Of a DNA stretch of 64,000 nt, positions 8,615 through 17,307 are shown piece by piece. A model generated the notes under the pieces. It saw only the letters and a list, made by a program, of their open reading frames with translations. It made no database searches and was not told the origin of the DNA. Origin of the DNA: DUOX01 sp050944015 (lineage in GTDB: Bacteria > Bacillota > Clostridia > Oscillospirales > Oscillospiraceae); assembly GCA_050944015.1 (NCBI GenBank), contig JBMNQG010000005.1, positions 1-64,000 on the forward strand, written 5' to 3'. The position numbers and the translations under genes were made by a program. Numbering within the stretch: position 1 is the first letter of the stretch; each line of letters starts with the position of its first letter.

Positions 8615-9610
8615 CTAACCGGCGTATATGCCCAGTTTTTCGGCGTTCCTATAATACAACATTTCGCGCTCTTCAGAAGTAAGCGGCAGGCTTTTGACGA
8701 AATTCACCATATCCTCGGCGGACTCGAAAGGATAGTCGCTTCCGAACAGAATATTTTCTATCCCCAGCACATCCTGGGTGCATTTAAACGCCTCTTTGGA
8801 CATATTGCCGCTTGTAGTTACCATTATATTCTTTTTAAAGTAGTAGCTTGGCTTTTCCCTGTTCTTCAAGCTGGGATTGGGCAGAAAGTTAATCCTGTTG
8901 TCTATGCGCTCAAGCAGGAAGGGTATCGCCTCCCCAAGGTGCCCCAAGAGAAGCCTGGTTTCCGGCACCTCGTCAAACACGCCCGAAACAATGAGCTTTA
9001 GCACCGCGAGCATTGTGCCAACAGTGAATCCTGCTCCGGGTCCCGCCAGGGTAAATCCGTACCTGCCGAGTTCCTCAATCTGCGGAAGGGTTGGGTGCAG
9101 GTAAATGAACACGCCAAGCTCCGCCGCTTTTTTGAACAGAGGGCGGTATTTCTCCTGTTCGGGGGACTCGGGACCGTAGTTAGAGTGGGTATGCCAGCAC
9201 ACGAAGCCCAGTTCACTGACGCAGCGCTCAAGTTCGTCGCAGGCGGCCTTCACGTCCCTTACGGGCAGAATCGCGCTGCCAAGGAATCTGCCGGGATAGC
9301 GTTTCGTAAGCTCATAAACAGTGTTGTTTGTCTTCTTTGCCAGCTCCACGCTTTCCGAGGGGTCAAGGTCTTCCACTCCCTGGGCGGTGCTGATAATGGC
9401 GGTGCTGATGCCCAGCCTATCCATCATCTTAACGCGCTCGTCACCAATATCAAGCAGCCGCTTGAGAAGAGGGCCTTGGGGCATCTTTATCAGCTCGTTC
9501 CATTGAATAACGTCGGCCTGGCGGTCATAGTGGGGGTAACCTTTGCGTCGCTCCATAGCCTCAATGGTGCTATGGTCATAGAAATGGTGTTCAAAATCTA
9601 TCAGCTTCAT
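8615..9610 (-). CDS. Amidohydrolase family 2 (metal-dependent TIM-barrel hydrolase/decarboxylase)
   Basis: This 331-residue protein of the amidohydrolase-2 family, which includes aromatic acid decarboxylases such as gamma-resorcylate and ACMS decarboxylase, begins MKLIDFEHHFYDHSTIEAM. The usual HxH at the first strand is represented by EHHFYDH. Other family positions are visible: CWHTHSNYG, YLHPTLPQ, LLLGHLGEAIPF with the conserved His, and FGSDYPFE with the catalytic Asp near the C-terminus. The ATG overlaps the stop of the TRAP binding-protein gene by 1 nt, so it is the last gene of that operon. The substrate is unknown; an imported aromatic or unsaturated carboxylate would fit the neighbours. 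Confidence 0.8.
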   Translation of the reverse strand: MKLIDFEHHFYDHSTIEAMERRKGYPHYDRQADVIQWNELIKMPQGPLLKRLLDIGDERVKMMDRLGISTAIISTAQGVEDLDPSESVELAKKTNNTVYELTKRYPGRFLGSAILPVRDVKAACDELERCVSELGFVCWHTHSNYGPESPEQEKYRPLFKKAAELGVFIYLHPTLPQIEELGRYGFTLAGPGAGFTVGTMLAVLKLIVSGVFDEVPETRLLLGHLGEAIPFLLERIDNRINFLPNPSLKNREKPSYYFKKNIMVTTSGNMSKEAFKCTQDVLGIENILFGSDYPFESAEDMVNFVKSLPLTSEEREMLYYRNAEKLGIYAG

Positions 9611-10806
9611 TAGTACGGCAACGCCTCACCGCCGGCGGCGTCATCCTGCGCTATCAGCTCGGCCATTTTCTCATACATTTTTGCGCAATCTTCATCCACA
9701 CTCTTGAAGTACTCATGGATAGGCTTGGTCGCTTCCTTCATTTGAGCCAGGAGTTCCTCTGAGGGGATTACCTCCTCGCACTTTTCAAGGATTGCGGCAA
9801 CGCTTCTCTCAATGCTTTGCGTGATATACTGCTTCTCGTAATCTTCGATAATCATTTTCCCTGCTTCAACAATGTGATTCCTGAGATTCTCAGGCAGGGC
9901 TTCCATAAATTGCGTGCCAAACATCATGACGCAGGGCAGGGACTTCATTGGGAGCTTGTTTAAATATTTGGCGTTTTCGTGGAGTCCCTGGTTGCTGAAG
10001 AAAGTGACTCCCGTGAATGCTCCGTCGACGGTGCCGTTCTGCATTGCAAGTGCAATCTCGGAAGGGTCCATGAGAGTGGGGCTGGCACCGTAGGCTTCAA
10101 GCTCCATCTGGCCGAGTACGCTGGGCAGGCACCAGATCTTCATGCCCTTGAAATCGTCCATTGAATTGACGGCCCTGTCGGCAAGTATACTGTAGCTGTG
10201 CTCATACAGCCATGCAATGGGCCAGAAACCCTTGGACTTTAGGTAGTCGTCCATGGTTGGGTCGCTTTGGAAAATGCGCGCGGCCTGCGCCGAGCCCTTC
10301 GTGAACATAAAGGGAACGCTGACTATTCCGGCCGCGGGGGCGTAAGTGTAGAAGTAGTCCAGGGGTATTGTAACGCCGGTTATGCTGCCGTCCAGAACGC
10401 CCTGTATCATCTGCGATGCCGTTCCAAGCTGGCTGGCGGGGTACAGCTCAACCTGTACTTTTCCGGCGGTGCTGGCTTCGATATAGGCCTCAAAAAGCGC
10501 CATGACATAGTTTTGCTCGTTCCTGCCCCCAGTGGGAGTTCCGATGCGGATAGTGTAGTCACCTTCGACAGGGATGATTTCGGTTACTCTGTCGATGATG
10601 CCGGATTCGTAGGCCATGTCGTCCCATGCGGCCTTATCCGCAATTTCCTGGACTATTGCCTTAACTTCTTCCTCAGTCAAATCTGCACCTGAGGGTGTGG
10701 TGTCTCCGCCCTTGGTGTCTCCGCCGGTCTTTCCTCCGCAGGCAGCCAGCGAGAGGCAAAGGCAAAGCACAATTACCAGAGCAAAAAACCTGTAGTGTTT
10801 TTTCAT
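9610..10806 (-). CDS. dctP: TRAP transporter solute-binding lipoprotein (DctP family)
   Basis: Extracytoplasmic receptor of a tripartite ATP-independent periplasmic transporter, 398 residues. The signal peptide ends in the lipobox LAACGG (Cys at about residue 23), so it is a membrane-anchored lipoprotein as expected in a Gram-positive cell. The mature part has a Gly/Thr-rich linker, then the DctP fold (IRIGTPTGGRNEQNYVM, VQVELYPASQLGTASQMIQG, MKIWCLPS). The start follows AGGAGG. It is the third TRAP gene after dctQ and dctM, an order often seen in this family. The ligand is probably an organic acid, not determinable here. Confidence 0.9.
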   Translation of the reverse strand: MKKHYRFFALVIVLCLCLSLAACGGKTGGDTKGGDTTPSGADLTEEEVKAIVQEIADKAAWDDMAYESGIIDRVTEIIPVEGDYTIRIGTPTGGRNEQNYVMALFEAYIEASTAGKVQVELYPASQLGTASQMIQGVLDGSITGVTIPLDYFYTYAPAAGIVSVPFMFTKGSAQAARIFQSDPTMDDYLKSKGFWPIAWLYEHSYSILADRAVNSMDDFKGMKIWCLPSVLGQMELEAYGASPTLMDPSEIALAMQNGTVDGAFTGVTFFSNQGLHENAKYLNKLPMKSLPCVMMFGTQFMEALPENLRNHIVEAGKMIIEDYEKQYITQSIERSVAAILEKCEEVIPSEELLAQMKEATKPIHEYFKSVDEDCAKMYEKMAELIAQDDAAGGEALPY

Positions 10807-10827
10807 GATAGTACCTCCTTTTCAAAT

Positions 10828-12084
10828 TTAGCCTAACAGCACGAGTGACAACTGTGGGATAAACGTGATTAACAGCAGAACGACAACGTATAGGATTATA
10901 AAGGGAACAAGGGACTTGGATATCATCCCCATGGATTTGCCCAGAACGCTTTGGGTAACAAAGATGTTCAGGCCAAAGGGAGGAGTGAACATGCCGATGG
11001 AAAGGTTAATAACGAATATTATGCCGAGGTGCATTATGTCGATGCCTAGGCTGGTGGCAACGGGCAGCAGCAGCGGGGCAAGAATCAGGGTGGCGCTGCC
11101 GCCTTCAAAGAAGCATCCCACAAACAGCAGCACGATGTTCAGGATAATCAGGAAAGCCGTGGGCGACAGTCCGGACATAAGGCTGAGAAGGTATGTCTGG
11201 AACCGGGCTATGGTGGTTGCCTGAGCAAACACCGAGCTTACTGCAATCAGAATGAACACCTGCGCTGTGGTTATCGCTGCATCCCTAAGAATGGGCAAAA
11301 GGTGCCTGAGCTTAATGTCGCGGAGTATAAAAACGCCCACTATCAGAGAATAAACCGCTGCGACTGCGCCCGCTTCGGTGGGAGTACAGAATCCTCCGTA
11401 AATACCGCCAAGGACTATGACGGGCATCAGGATTACAGGGAGGCTCTCGTAAAAGGCCCTGCCTATTTCCTTCAGTGTGGGGGTCGGCTGCCTTTCGTTT
11501 TTGCGGGCGCGCCAGGCCAGGTATATGCCCACAACCAGCACTATCAGCAGGCCGGGTATGATTCCCGCCAGGAAAAGCTGGGTAATGGAGGACTCGGTGG
11601 CTATGCCATACATGATCATCATGATGCTGGGAGGAATAATCGTGCTCAAAGCGCCCGAGGATGTGATGAGGCCCACCGCTAAGTCGTCCCCGTACTGGTC
11701 GTACATCGGCTTATATACTATTTTTCCGAATGTGGCAGTCGCCGCCGGGGCGGAACCGGAAATTGCGCCGAATACGGCGTTGGATGCCAGGCAGGAAATG
11801 GCAAGGCCCGCCTTAAACCTCCTCAGGGTAACAGCAAAAAGGTTTATCAGCCTGCGCCCCAGGGACGTGTTGGCCATTATGCTTCCGGCAAATACGAAGA
11901 ACGGAACCGCCATCAGGCTGGTTTTTGTCAGCGCCTCGTACAGGCCGGTGACAATATTGGTAAAGGGCATATTGTTGACGCTCATCAGGTAAAAGGTAGA
12001 CCCCAGAAGCGCCATATAAACCGGGACACCAAGGGCGGCCAGGACTAGCAGAATTGCAATCATTATTACGGCTGTGGTCAGCAT
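10828..12084 (-). CDS. dctM: TRAP transporter large permease (DctM)
   Basis: Large membrane subunit of the TRAP transporter, 418 residues with about a dozen hydrophobic segments. Family hallmarks are VPFFVFAGSIMANTSLGRRL, the gating region SGSAPAATATFGKIVYKPM, and LSTIIPPSIMMIMYGIATESSI. It acts with the small permease encoded directly upstream (stop and start share one base at 12084) and the DctP lipoprotein downstream. Sodium-driven uptake is the known mode of the family. Confidence 0.93.
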   Translation of the reverse strand: MLTTAVIMIAILLVLAALGVPVYMALLGSTFYLMSVNNMPFTNIVTGLYEALTKTSLMAVPFFVFAGSIMANTSLGRRLINLFAVTLRRFKAGLAISCLASNAVFGAISGSAPAATATFGKIVYKPMYDQYGDDLAVGLITSSGALSTIIPPSIMMIMYGIATESSITQLFLAGIIPGLLIVLVVGIYLAWRARKNERQPTPTLKEIGRAFYESLPVILMPVIVLGGIYGGFCTPTEAGAVAAVYSLIVGVFILRDIKLRHLLPILRDAAITTAQVFILIAVSSVFAQATTIARFQTYLLSLMSGLSPTAFLIILNIVLLFVGCFFEGGSATLILAPLLLPVATSLGIDIMHLGIIFVINLSIGMFTPPFGLNIFVTQSVLGKSMGMISKSLVPFIILYVVVLLLITFIPQLSLVLLG

Positions 12085-12665
12085 CAGTCATCGCCTCTCT
12101 TTCCCTGGGCCTTGTGGTAATCCTCAACCTGCTTGTCGATTATCGAGGAGTCAACAACCCCGATATCAACGGCTTCTTCGCCAAGCTTGCCGTGCTTGCA
12201 GAAGATATTCACAAGCCAGCTCAGGATAATAGTCACATAAGACACGAACATAAACCCGTAGAGATATTTTCTTGGGAAAAAGAGAACCGAGGTGACGTAA
12301 TTGAACTTGGCCGCCGTCCCGACAACCTTGTAGCTGTAAAACAGCAGGATGCCGGTAAAGGCAATCGTTATGATGCCCTGCAGGATTGTAAAAAACCGCT
12401 TCGCCTTTTCGCTTTTCAGCGAACTCTGCAAGATTCCGATAACAAGCTGCTTGTTGTTCATTTCCAGAGCCGGCTGAGCGGCGTAAACCAGAAGAATCAT
12501 AAGAATGGTGTTAAGCTCCTCCGCCCAGGTCAGATTGCCCAGTCGTCCGAACCTAATGATGGCGTTGCATACGGCAAGAACAGTCGTAATCAGCAGAAAA
12601 ATTGATGAAATCGTCAGCAGAATACTATCTATTTTTTCGACTATTTTTATAGTTTTTTCTTTCAC
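12084..12665 (-). CDS. dctQ: TRAP transporter small permease (DctQ)
   Basis: Small membrane subunit of 193 residues with four predicted transmembrane helices, and the motif WAEELNTILMILLVYAAQPAL that marks DctQ. The reading frame starts at a GTG (12665) preceded by GGGAGGAG. The C-terminal tail is charged and cytoplasmic. It lies 23 bp after the URO-D-family gene and is coupled to dctM. Confidence 0.9.
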   Translation of the reverse strand: MKEKTIKIVEKIDSILLTISSIFLLITTVLAVCNAIIRFGRLGNLTWAEELNTILMILLVYAAQPALEMNNKQLVIGILQSSLKSEKAKRFFTILQGIITIAFTGILLFYSYKVVGTAAKFNYVTSVLFFPRKYLYGFMFVSYVTIILSWLVNIFCKHGKLGEEAVDIGVVDSSIIDKQVEDYHKAQGKRGDD

Positions 12666-12688
12666 TGCATCTCCTCCCTTCCTCCTGT

Positions 12689-13918
12689 CTAGTAGCTGCC
12701 GTACTCTAAGGTTGTTTCCCGCCAGGCGAGCATGTTTTCATGATTGGCGTTGTCGATTATCAGGGAGCAGTCCATGAAGAAGCCGCCGCCGGGGGCACAG
12801 ATGTCTATTAACCTTCGGGTTTCATTTATGACCTGTTCTTTTTTTCCAAAGGCCAAGACCGAGGTGGGCATGTTTCCTCCTATGCAGGCGACTTTACCCA
12901 CGGTTTCCTTGGCTCGCTTTATATCCACCTGCTCAAACATATATACGACCTTGCCTTTGGGTACATCTGATATTATCTCCAGCCTAGAGTTGTATTTGCC
13001 CTCGCAAAATACATAGGGTATCATTCCCGCGTCAATTATTGCCATTATCAGGCGCTTAAGGCCTGGCCAATAGAATTTCTCATAGTCTTCCACGCTCATG
13101 AAATCATCCACTCCGGCATGAAGGGGGATGAACACAAGGCGGTCGCCTTTTGCCTTGGCAAGGGCAACGGATCTGTCAATACTCATGTCCGCTATTCTTT
13201 CCACGCAGGCCATGGTCTGCTCTGGATAAAGCTTGATGTCCATAACGCCCTGTATCAGGCCCCGGAGGCTGTCCGCGTAAATGTCAAAGGGTGCGCAGAT
13301 TGTGGTTCCCCGGGCTGGGCAGCCGCACTGGTTAACTATCACATCGGCTATATATTTTGCCTGCTCGGCTTTTTCCTGGACATGCTTTCCTGCATGGACT
13401 AGTGTAAACAGTGACGAAATAACCTCAGGATCGGCAAAGCTTGATACATCCTGCAGGAATGACATCTCGTAGATTTCGTGGAGATTAAGCTTCGCCAGCC
13501 CCTGAAGGTTCCTGTGCTTTCTCGGCAGAAGCTTGGTTATTATGAAATGGGTGGGGTCGGTCAAAAACTCGTCGAACTCGTCGTCCTGCAAATAGGTATT
13601 ATCCAAATGCTGGTAGGGAGACATGAGAGGCAACTTGTGCGTCGGCCCCGGCCAGCGAAGCATAGTGCTCCCCAGCACCTCCAGCGGGTCCATGGGATAT
13701 GTGGGAGGCGCCCACACCAGGTCCGGGTCAAAATCTTCTATATAAGCCCTTATGGCTGGCTCAACGTTTCTGTAATCCTTCATCACGTCATAAACGTTAA
13801 TGCCATAGTTGTAACAGTAGTATAGAGAGATTTTTGGAGCAAAGGGCACTCTGTCCGGCATGCCGAGACTGAAGGCCGTTTCCAGTCTTTTCAGTTTCTC
13901 TGAATAGGTATTGTTCAA
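12689..13918 (-). CDS. Uroporphyrinogen decarboxylase (URO-D) family protein
   Basis: This 409-residue TIM-barrel protein belongs to the URO-D superfamily, whose catabolic members are often cobamide-dependent methyltransferases rather than haem enzymes. Family marks include MPDRVPFAPK, a glycine-rich CIGGNMPTSVLAFGKKEQV, and a C-terminal GGGFFMDCS. The segment FCEGKYNSRLE stands where many MtaA-like proteins have a His-x-Cys zinc ligand. The start is TTG at 13918 after GGGGGTGAT. It is the first gene of the TRAP operon. A role in methyl transfer from an imported methylated compound is possible, but no corrinoid protein is encoded nearby. Confidence 0.75.
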   Translation of the reverse strand: MNNTYSEKLKRLETAFSLGMPDRVPFAPKISLYYCYNYGINVYDVMKDYRNVEPAIRAYIEDFDPDLVWAPPTYPMDPLEVLGSTMLRWPGPTHKLPLMSPYQHLDNTYLQDDEFDEFLTDPTHFIITKLLPRKHRNLQGLAKLNLHEIYEMSFLQDVSSFADPEVISSLFTLVHAGKHVQEKAEQAKYIADVIVNQCGCPARGTTICAPFDIYADSLRGLIQGVMDIKLYPEQTMACVERIADMSIDRSVALAKAKGDRLVFIPLHAGVDDFMSVEDYEKFYWPGLKRLIMAIIDAGMIPYVFCEGKYNSRLEIISDVPKGKVVYMFEQVDIKRAKETVGKVACIGGNMPTSVLAFGKKEQVINETRRLIDICAPGGGFFMDCSLIIDNANHENMLAWRETTLEYGSY

Positions 13919-13947
13919 GCTATCACCCCCGAAAATGGAATAAAAGA

Positions 13948-13978
13948 AACCAGAATCCCATACGCAGGTATTCTGGTT
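13948..13978 (-). promoter_or_regulatory. Inverted repeat just downstream of the URO-D/TRAP promoter
   Basis: AACCAGAAT (13948-13956) and ATTCTGGTT (13970-13978) form a 9-bp perfect inverted repeat with a 13-bp spacer. It starts 10 bp downstream of the -10 box, so it spans the start of the transcript. It may be the operator for one of the two adjacent PucR-type regulators, or a leader hairpin. Confidence 0.5.
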
Positions 13979-13987
13979 GTCAAAAAA

Positions 13988-14016
13988 AGTGTAGCATGTA
14001 TGATTGCATAAGACAA
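13988..14016 (-). promoter_or_regulatory. Promoter of the URO-D/TRAP/amidohydrolase operon
   Basis: On the minus strand TTGTCT (14011-14016) and TACACT (13988-13993) are spaced 17 bp apart. The predicted start near 13981 gives a leader of about 63 nt before the TTG start at 13918. Confidence 0.55.
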
Positions 14017-14077
14017 TGTGCTAGGTTTTCTATTTTTATGTCACTTTTGTCAAAAAAGCACAGTGACTTTTAAAAGT

Positions 14078-15250
14078 TTATTCTTCGGCCAGCATAAGCA
14101 GGGAAAAAAGGCCGTCCATATACATGGTCTCCGACTGAGACAGCATTTCCTTTATTTTCCCTATCCTGGCAAGCACGCTATTGCGGTGCAAACCGAGTTT
14201 TTCGGCGGTTTTGGTGGCATGAAAATTGCATTTGATATACTCGCACAGTGTCCTGCTGTACTCAGTATTGTTATCCCGGTCATAAGATTTCAGAAGCAGT
14301 ATGTCGCCATTGCACATCAGGGCTTTTTTGTCTCCGGGACGGGCGCTGTGCAGCAGGTCAAAAAAGGCAACCTCATGAAAGTGGAGCATGGGTCTCCCCC
14401 ACTTTTCGCAGTAAAGCAGGGCCGTTTCCGCCTGCTTGTAGTGCATGCTTATATGCTCCAGCCAGTTGAACGGATAGCTTACCCCCACAATCATGTTGTT
14501 TGAATGGGCAAAATCTTCAATCCGTTTTGTGTATTTGGACCAGGTACCCATATCCGCAACCATGACAAGGCTGCTCTGGAACCCGAAACAAATCTGGCAG
14601 CCAAGCATCTCTTTTAAAGCGTCTATCACGTGAAAGCAGGGGGCGTATCCACCATTCTTTTTGTTTAGTTTTGCAACAATTAGTTCCTTGTATTCGTGGG
14701 GTACGGTGAAAATCTTTTCTATATCCTTGGTGCCGTACGTATAGTTTGGGTCTTCCAACAAATGCAAAAGCAGGTTTTCCTCTGACGACAAAAGCAGAAG
14801 TTTCGCCTCCCTGTCCTGCTTTTCCAATTCGCCCAGCAATATGTCGCAAAAAGCTTTATGCAGAATCAGGGTATCCTCGTCAAATGACGCGGAATTCAAA
14901 ATAATCGAATAGCCCCTTATTTTATTGTTTTTTCTTAAAGTGCAAAAATTATAAAAATAGCCCTTATATTCAATAGAAATATAACCGGGCGTCTCCTGCT
15001 CCAACAGGGCGTCCAATATGCCCAAGGAGAAAAAGCCGGTATTGATGGACGTTGCGGCGGTTTTAGGAACCAGCGGATTTGTAGGAATATTGTCGCTTGA
15101 ATACCATATAAAATGGTTTATGGTGGCTATAACCATCGGTAGCCCTATAATTTCCTCGCCCAATTTAATGAGCTTGTACAGGCTGCACCCCTCAACGACC
15201 GCCTTAAGGAGTTTCGCCTTTCCCTTTCGTATTTTCAGCGCGCTGCTCAT
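14078..15250 (-). CDS. PucR-family transcriptional regulator
   Basis: A 390-residue regulator with a C-terminal PucR-type helix-turn-helix (ATKTAEKLGLHRNSVLARIGKIKEML) and a long N-terminal sensory region. PucR/CdaR proteins usually activate catabolic operons in response to a substrate. It overlaps the end of the second regulator gene by 47 nt and is separated from the URO-D/TRAP operon by 159 bp carrying a promoter and an inverted repeat, so it probably controls that operon. The two regulators share the same architecture but are clearly divergent. The start at 15250 is the longest plausible one. Confidence 0.8.
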   Translation of the reverse strand: MSSALKIRKGKAKLLKAVVEGCSLYKLIKLGEEIIGLPMVIATINHFIWYSSDNIPTNPLVPKTAATSINTGFFSLGILDALLEQETPGYISIEYKGYFYNFCTLRKNNKIRGYSIILNSASFDEDTLILHKAFCDILLGELEKQDREAKLLLLSSEENLLLHLLEDPNYTYGTKDIEKIFTVPHEYKELIVAKLNKKNGGYAPCFHVIDALKEMLGCQICFGFQSSLVMVADMGTWSKYTKRIEDFAHSNNMIVGVSYPFNWLEHISMHYKQAETALLYCEKWGRPMLHFHEVAFFDLLHSARPGDKKALMCNGDILLLKSYDRDNNTEYSRTLCEYIKCNFHATKTAEKLGLHRNSVLARIGKIKEMLSQSETMYMDGLFSLLMLAEE

Positions 15251-16520
15251 CGTATTTCCTCCAATGCCTCCAGAATTCTAGGTCCAGCATATGACACTCG
15301 TCCATGCAGTCCCCGTGGGTTAGATAAAGGGTCTTTATCGATACATACAGTGCGGGAAGCATACTGTCCAGATCCGGGCCGAGTATCATCCTGATTTTTT
15401 CCAAACGGTATTTCACAGTGTTGTAATGAACTCCCAGCAGTTGCGAGGCCAGGGATATGTTCCCCAAAGAAATGACATAGGAATAAAGCGTTGGGAGGTA
15501 ATCTGCTCTTTCCGGGCTCAGCAGCTCCAGCAGGGGGGTATAACAAAACCGTCTGACCTCCGATATGTCCAGCCTGTCCAGCAAGGTTGGAATAATCAGG
15601 TCCTTGTACAGGTGGAGAGGTCCATTGGGATTGACATTGTTTGCAACTTCCAGGGCCTTTACCATCTGGCGATAGAGCGAGGGGATGTTATTGAAGCTGT
15701 CAATCAAACGGCTGACCGCACAATGGAACTTGTGTTTCTTCAGGACGGAAATGGTTCTGTCAATCTTGTCCACCAGGGAGCCCTCCTGCTCCCTCAGATT
15801 GACAAAGACGATAACCCTCTCTTCAAAAAGAACCGTTATGCAGTTGGTGAAAATGCGCTGCAAAATGAGCCTGAATTCAGAATTGCTGGCGGGAGAAACG
15901 TCGTCATTGTTTCGCTCGGCCAGAAGAAGAAAGAATTTGTCCCCGGGTTTTATCGACAGGTACGAAATTATTTCCGCCTCGTTTTTTTCGCTGTCTATGT
16001 GCCCGGAGAGCAGCTCATGCATGAAGAATTCAAACGAGTCGCCGTTAAACTCCCTGACAAGTTTGGAGTTTTTTAAATAGTAGGCGGCGGTTTTAGCCAG
16101 CAGCTCAAAGACCACCCGGTCCAGTTCAGAAAAGGGCCTCTTGGATTCAAGCATTATCAGCCTCATGGTAAAAGTGGCTGTTATCCTTGTCTGGTAAAGC
16201 ATTAAACGGTGGGATATGTAAGCGGGGTCAAAAACTATCACAGCATCATTTACCATCCTGTCGGCATAGACCTGGGCGCTTATCAGCCTTCTCTTCTCCA
16301 GCGGCACGTAGCCTTTCGCATCGAACTCCTCCCATAACGGGTCGTTATACGGCGGATTGTTCTTTGCCTTGCTGTATATTTCCCCCCTTTGATTCACAAG
16401 CATTATTGGATTTCCCAAAAACGAATACGCGCAATCCAACAACGCATCAAGTGAATTTCCGCTGGTAACAACATCAAAAAGTGTTGCCTGAACCATCTCT
16501 ATCCACTCCGTGCTATTCAT
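15204..16520 (-). CDS. PucR-family transcriptional regulator (second copy)
   Basis: This 438-residue regulator has a helix-turn-helix near the C-terminus (SLASQLLGVHYNTVKYRLEKIR) in the PucR arrangement, and a central region resembling the degenerate GGDEF-like part of CdaR-type proteins. The N-terminal part (NPIMLVNQRGEIYSK) looks like a ligand-sensing domain. It is the first gene of a two-gene regulator operon whose upstream region holds two 23-bp tandem repeats. A pair of PucR regulators upstream of one TRAP operon suggests layered control or a heteromeric regulator. Confidence 0.8.
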   Translation of the reverse strand: MNSTEWIEMVQATLFDVVTSGNSLDALLDCAYSFLGNPIMLVNQRGEIYSKAKNNPPYNDPLWEEFDAKGYVPLEKRRLISAQVYADRMVNDAVIVFDPAYISHRLMLYQTRITATFTMRLIMLESKRPFSELDRVVFELLAKTAAYYLKNSKLVREFNGDSFEFFMHELLSGHIDSEKNEAEIISYLSIKPGDKFFLLLAERNNDDVSPASNSEFRLILQRIFTNCITVLFEERVIVFVNLREQEGSLVDKIDRTISVLKKHKFHCAVSRLIDSFNNIPSLYRQMVKALEVANNVNPNGPLHLYKDLIIPTLLDRLDISEVRRFCYTPLLELLSPERADYLPTLYSYVISLGNISLASQLLGVHYNTVKYRLEKIRMILGPDLDSMLPALYVSIKTLYLTHGDCMDECHMLDLEFWRHWRKYDEQRAENTKGKGETP

Positions 16521-16560
16521 GGGAAACCTCCAAAAAATCGATTATTTTTTTTCTTATAAT

Positions 16561-16606
16561 TATACAATAAAGTTAATAATAAATATACAGTAAAGTTAAT
16601 AATAAA
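16561..16606. repeat. Two tandem 23-bp repeats upstream of the PucR genes
   Basis: The units at 16561-16583 and 16584-16606 differ at one position (TATACAATAAAG against TATACAGTAAAG, then TTAATAATAAA in both). They lie 40-86 bp upstream of the regulator start codon, in promoter territory, and could be binding sites for an autoregulating protein. Confidence 0.7.
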
Positions 16607-16654
16607 CCAAATACAATAATCGCCAAATGGGAATATCTTTTTCTTGGACAAATC

Positions 16655-16687
16655 GAGCCGAGGCTTAATACAAAGCCTCGGCTCTTT
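16655..16687. terminator. Terminator-like hairpin
   Basis: A perfect 12-bp stem, GAGCCGAGGCTT (16655-16666) and AAGCCTCGGCTC (16673-16684), closes a 6-nt loop. The flanking T-tract is short on the plus strand. It probably insulates the PucR promoter from transcription arriving on either strand. Confidence 0.6.
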
Positions 16688-16689
16688 CA

Positions 16690-17040
16690 AGTTCCTACTT
16701 AAATGGATTTCTATTTTTAATATAGCCGGAAATGCACGGTTTTTCTGGAAGTGCGGGCGCCTTCTGCCACTCTACATCGCTTTCAGCAGCGCCTTGATAG
16801 TGGAAAACCGGGATGCGCCCGTGAAACCAGAAAAATGGCCCCGCCGCGCTCGAATATTGCGACATTGAGAAGTTCCGCAATTAATTTGGCAGCCGCCGCT
16901 CCCGGAGAAGTTTCGTCTATTGGGACAACTATCCTAATAAAATGCCTCCCCTGCCGTAATGATATTGTCTTAGTTTACAGGCGGATCTCTGTAATGACGC
17001 AACCGGCCGGAAGGCATAATTCAGGTTATATCGTTTCAGC
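16690..17040 (-). other. Gap with an unrecognised open frame, possible gene remnant
   Basis: No intact gene is evident. On the minus strand, after a good AGGGGAGG (about 16949-16956), a frame reads IRIVVPIDETSPGAAAAKL and continues about 50 codons to a stop near 16787, but it lacks an ATG, GTG or TTG in place and shows no family I recognise. It looks like a decayed coding sequence following the holin-like gene. A different frame continues towards 16695. Confidence 0.3.
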
Positions 17041-17307
17041 TCATTCCTTGTAGGTGAGCTGTTTGCCTATCTGATGCGCGCCCGTTGCGGCCAGGCCTGA
17101 GACAATGCCGATGGCAATGGCGGTAAGCCAATCCGTGGCGGGAAAATTGGGCATTCCAATATTAAAGGCTATGGCGCCCAGCAGCCCTCCTGTGACGCCG
17201 CATAGGGCGGGAAGCCACTTGTGGTCAAGAGGCGTAGCCTTGAGAAGAGTAGCTACCAGATAGCATATGACCGTTATTGCTATTACTGGCGCAAATCCGA
17301 AGTCCAT
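17041..17307 (-). CDS. Phage-type holin (Phage_holin_5_2-like) small membrane protein
   Basis: An 88-residue protein with three hydrophobic segments and the pattern seen in the Phage_holin_5_2 family: TPLDHKWLPALCGVTGG, NIGMPNFPATDWLTAIAIGI and SGLAATGAHQIGKQL. The start is taken at 17307 (MDFGF), 6-7 nt after AGGAGG; a longer frame upstream has no ribosome binding site at its start. There is no endolysin or other phage gene beside it. It may be a phage remnant or a domesticated membrane protein. The family match is from memory of its sequence pattern. Confidence 0.7.
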   Translation of the reverse strand: MDFGFAPVIAITVICYLVATLLKATPLDHKWLPALCGVTGGLLGAIAFNIGMPNFPATDWLTAIAIGIVSGLAATGAHQIGKQLTYKE

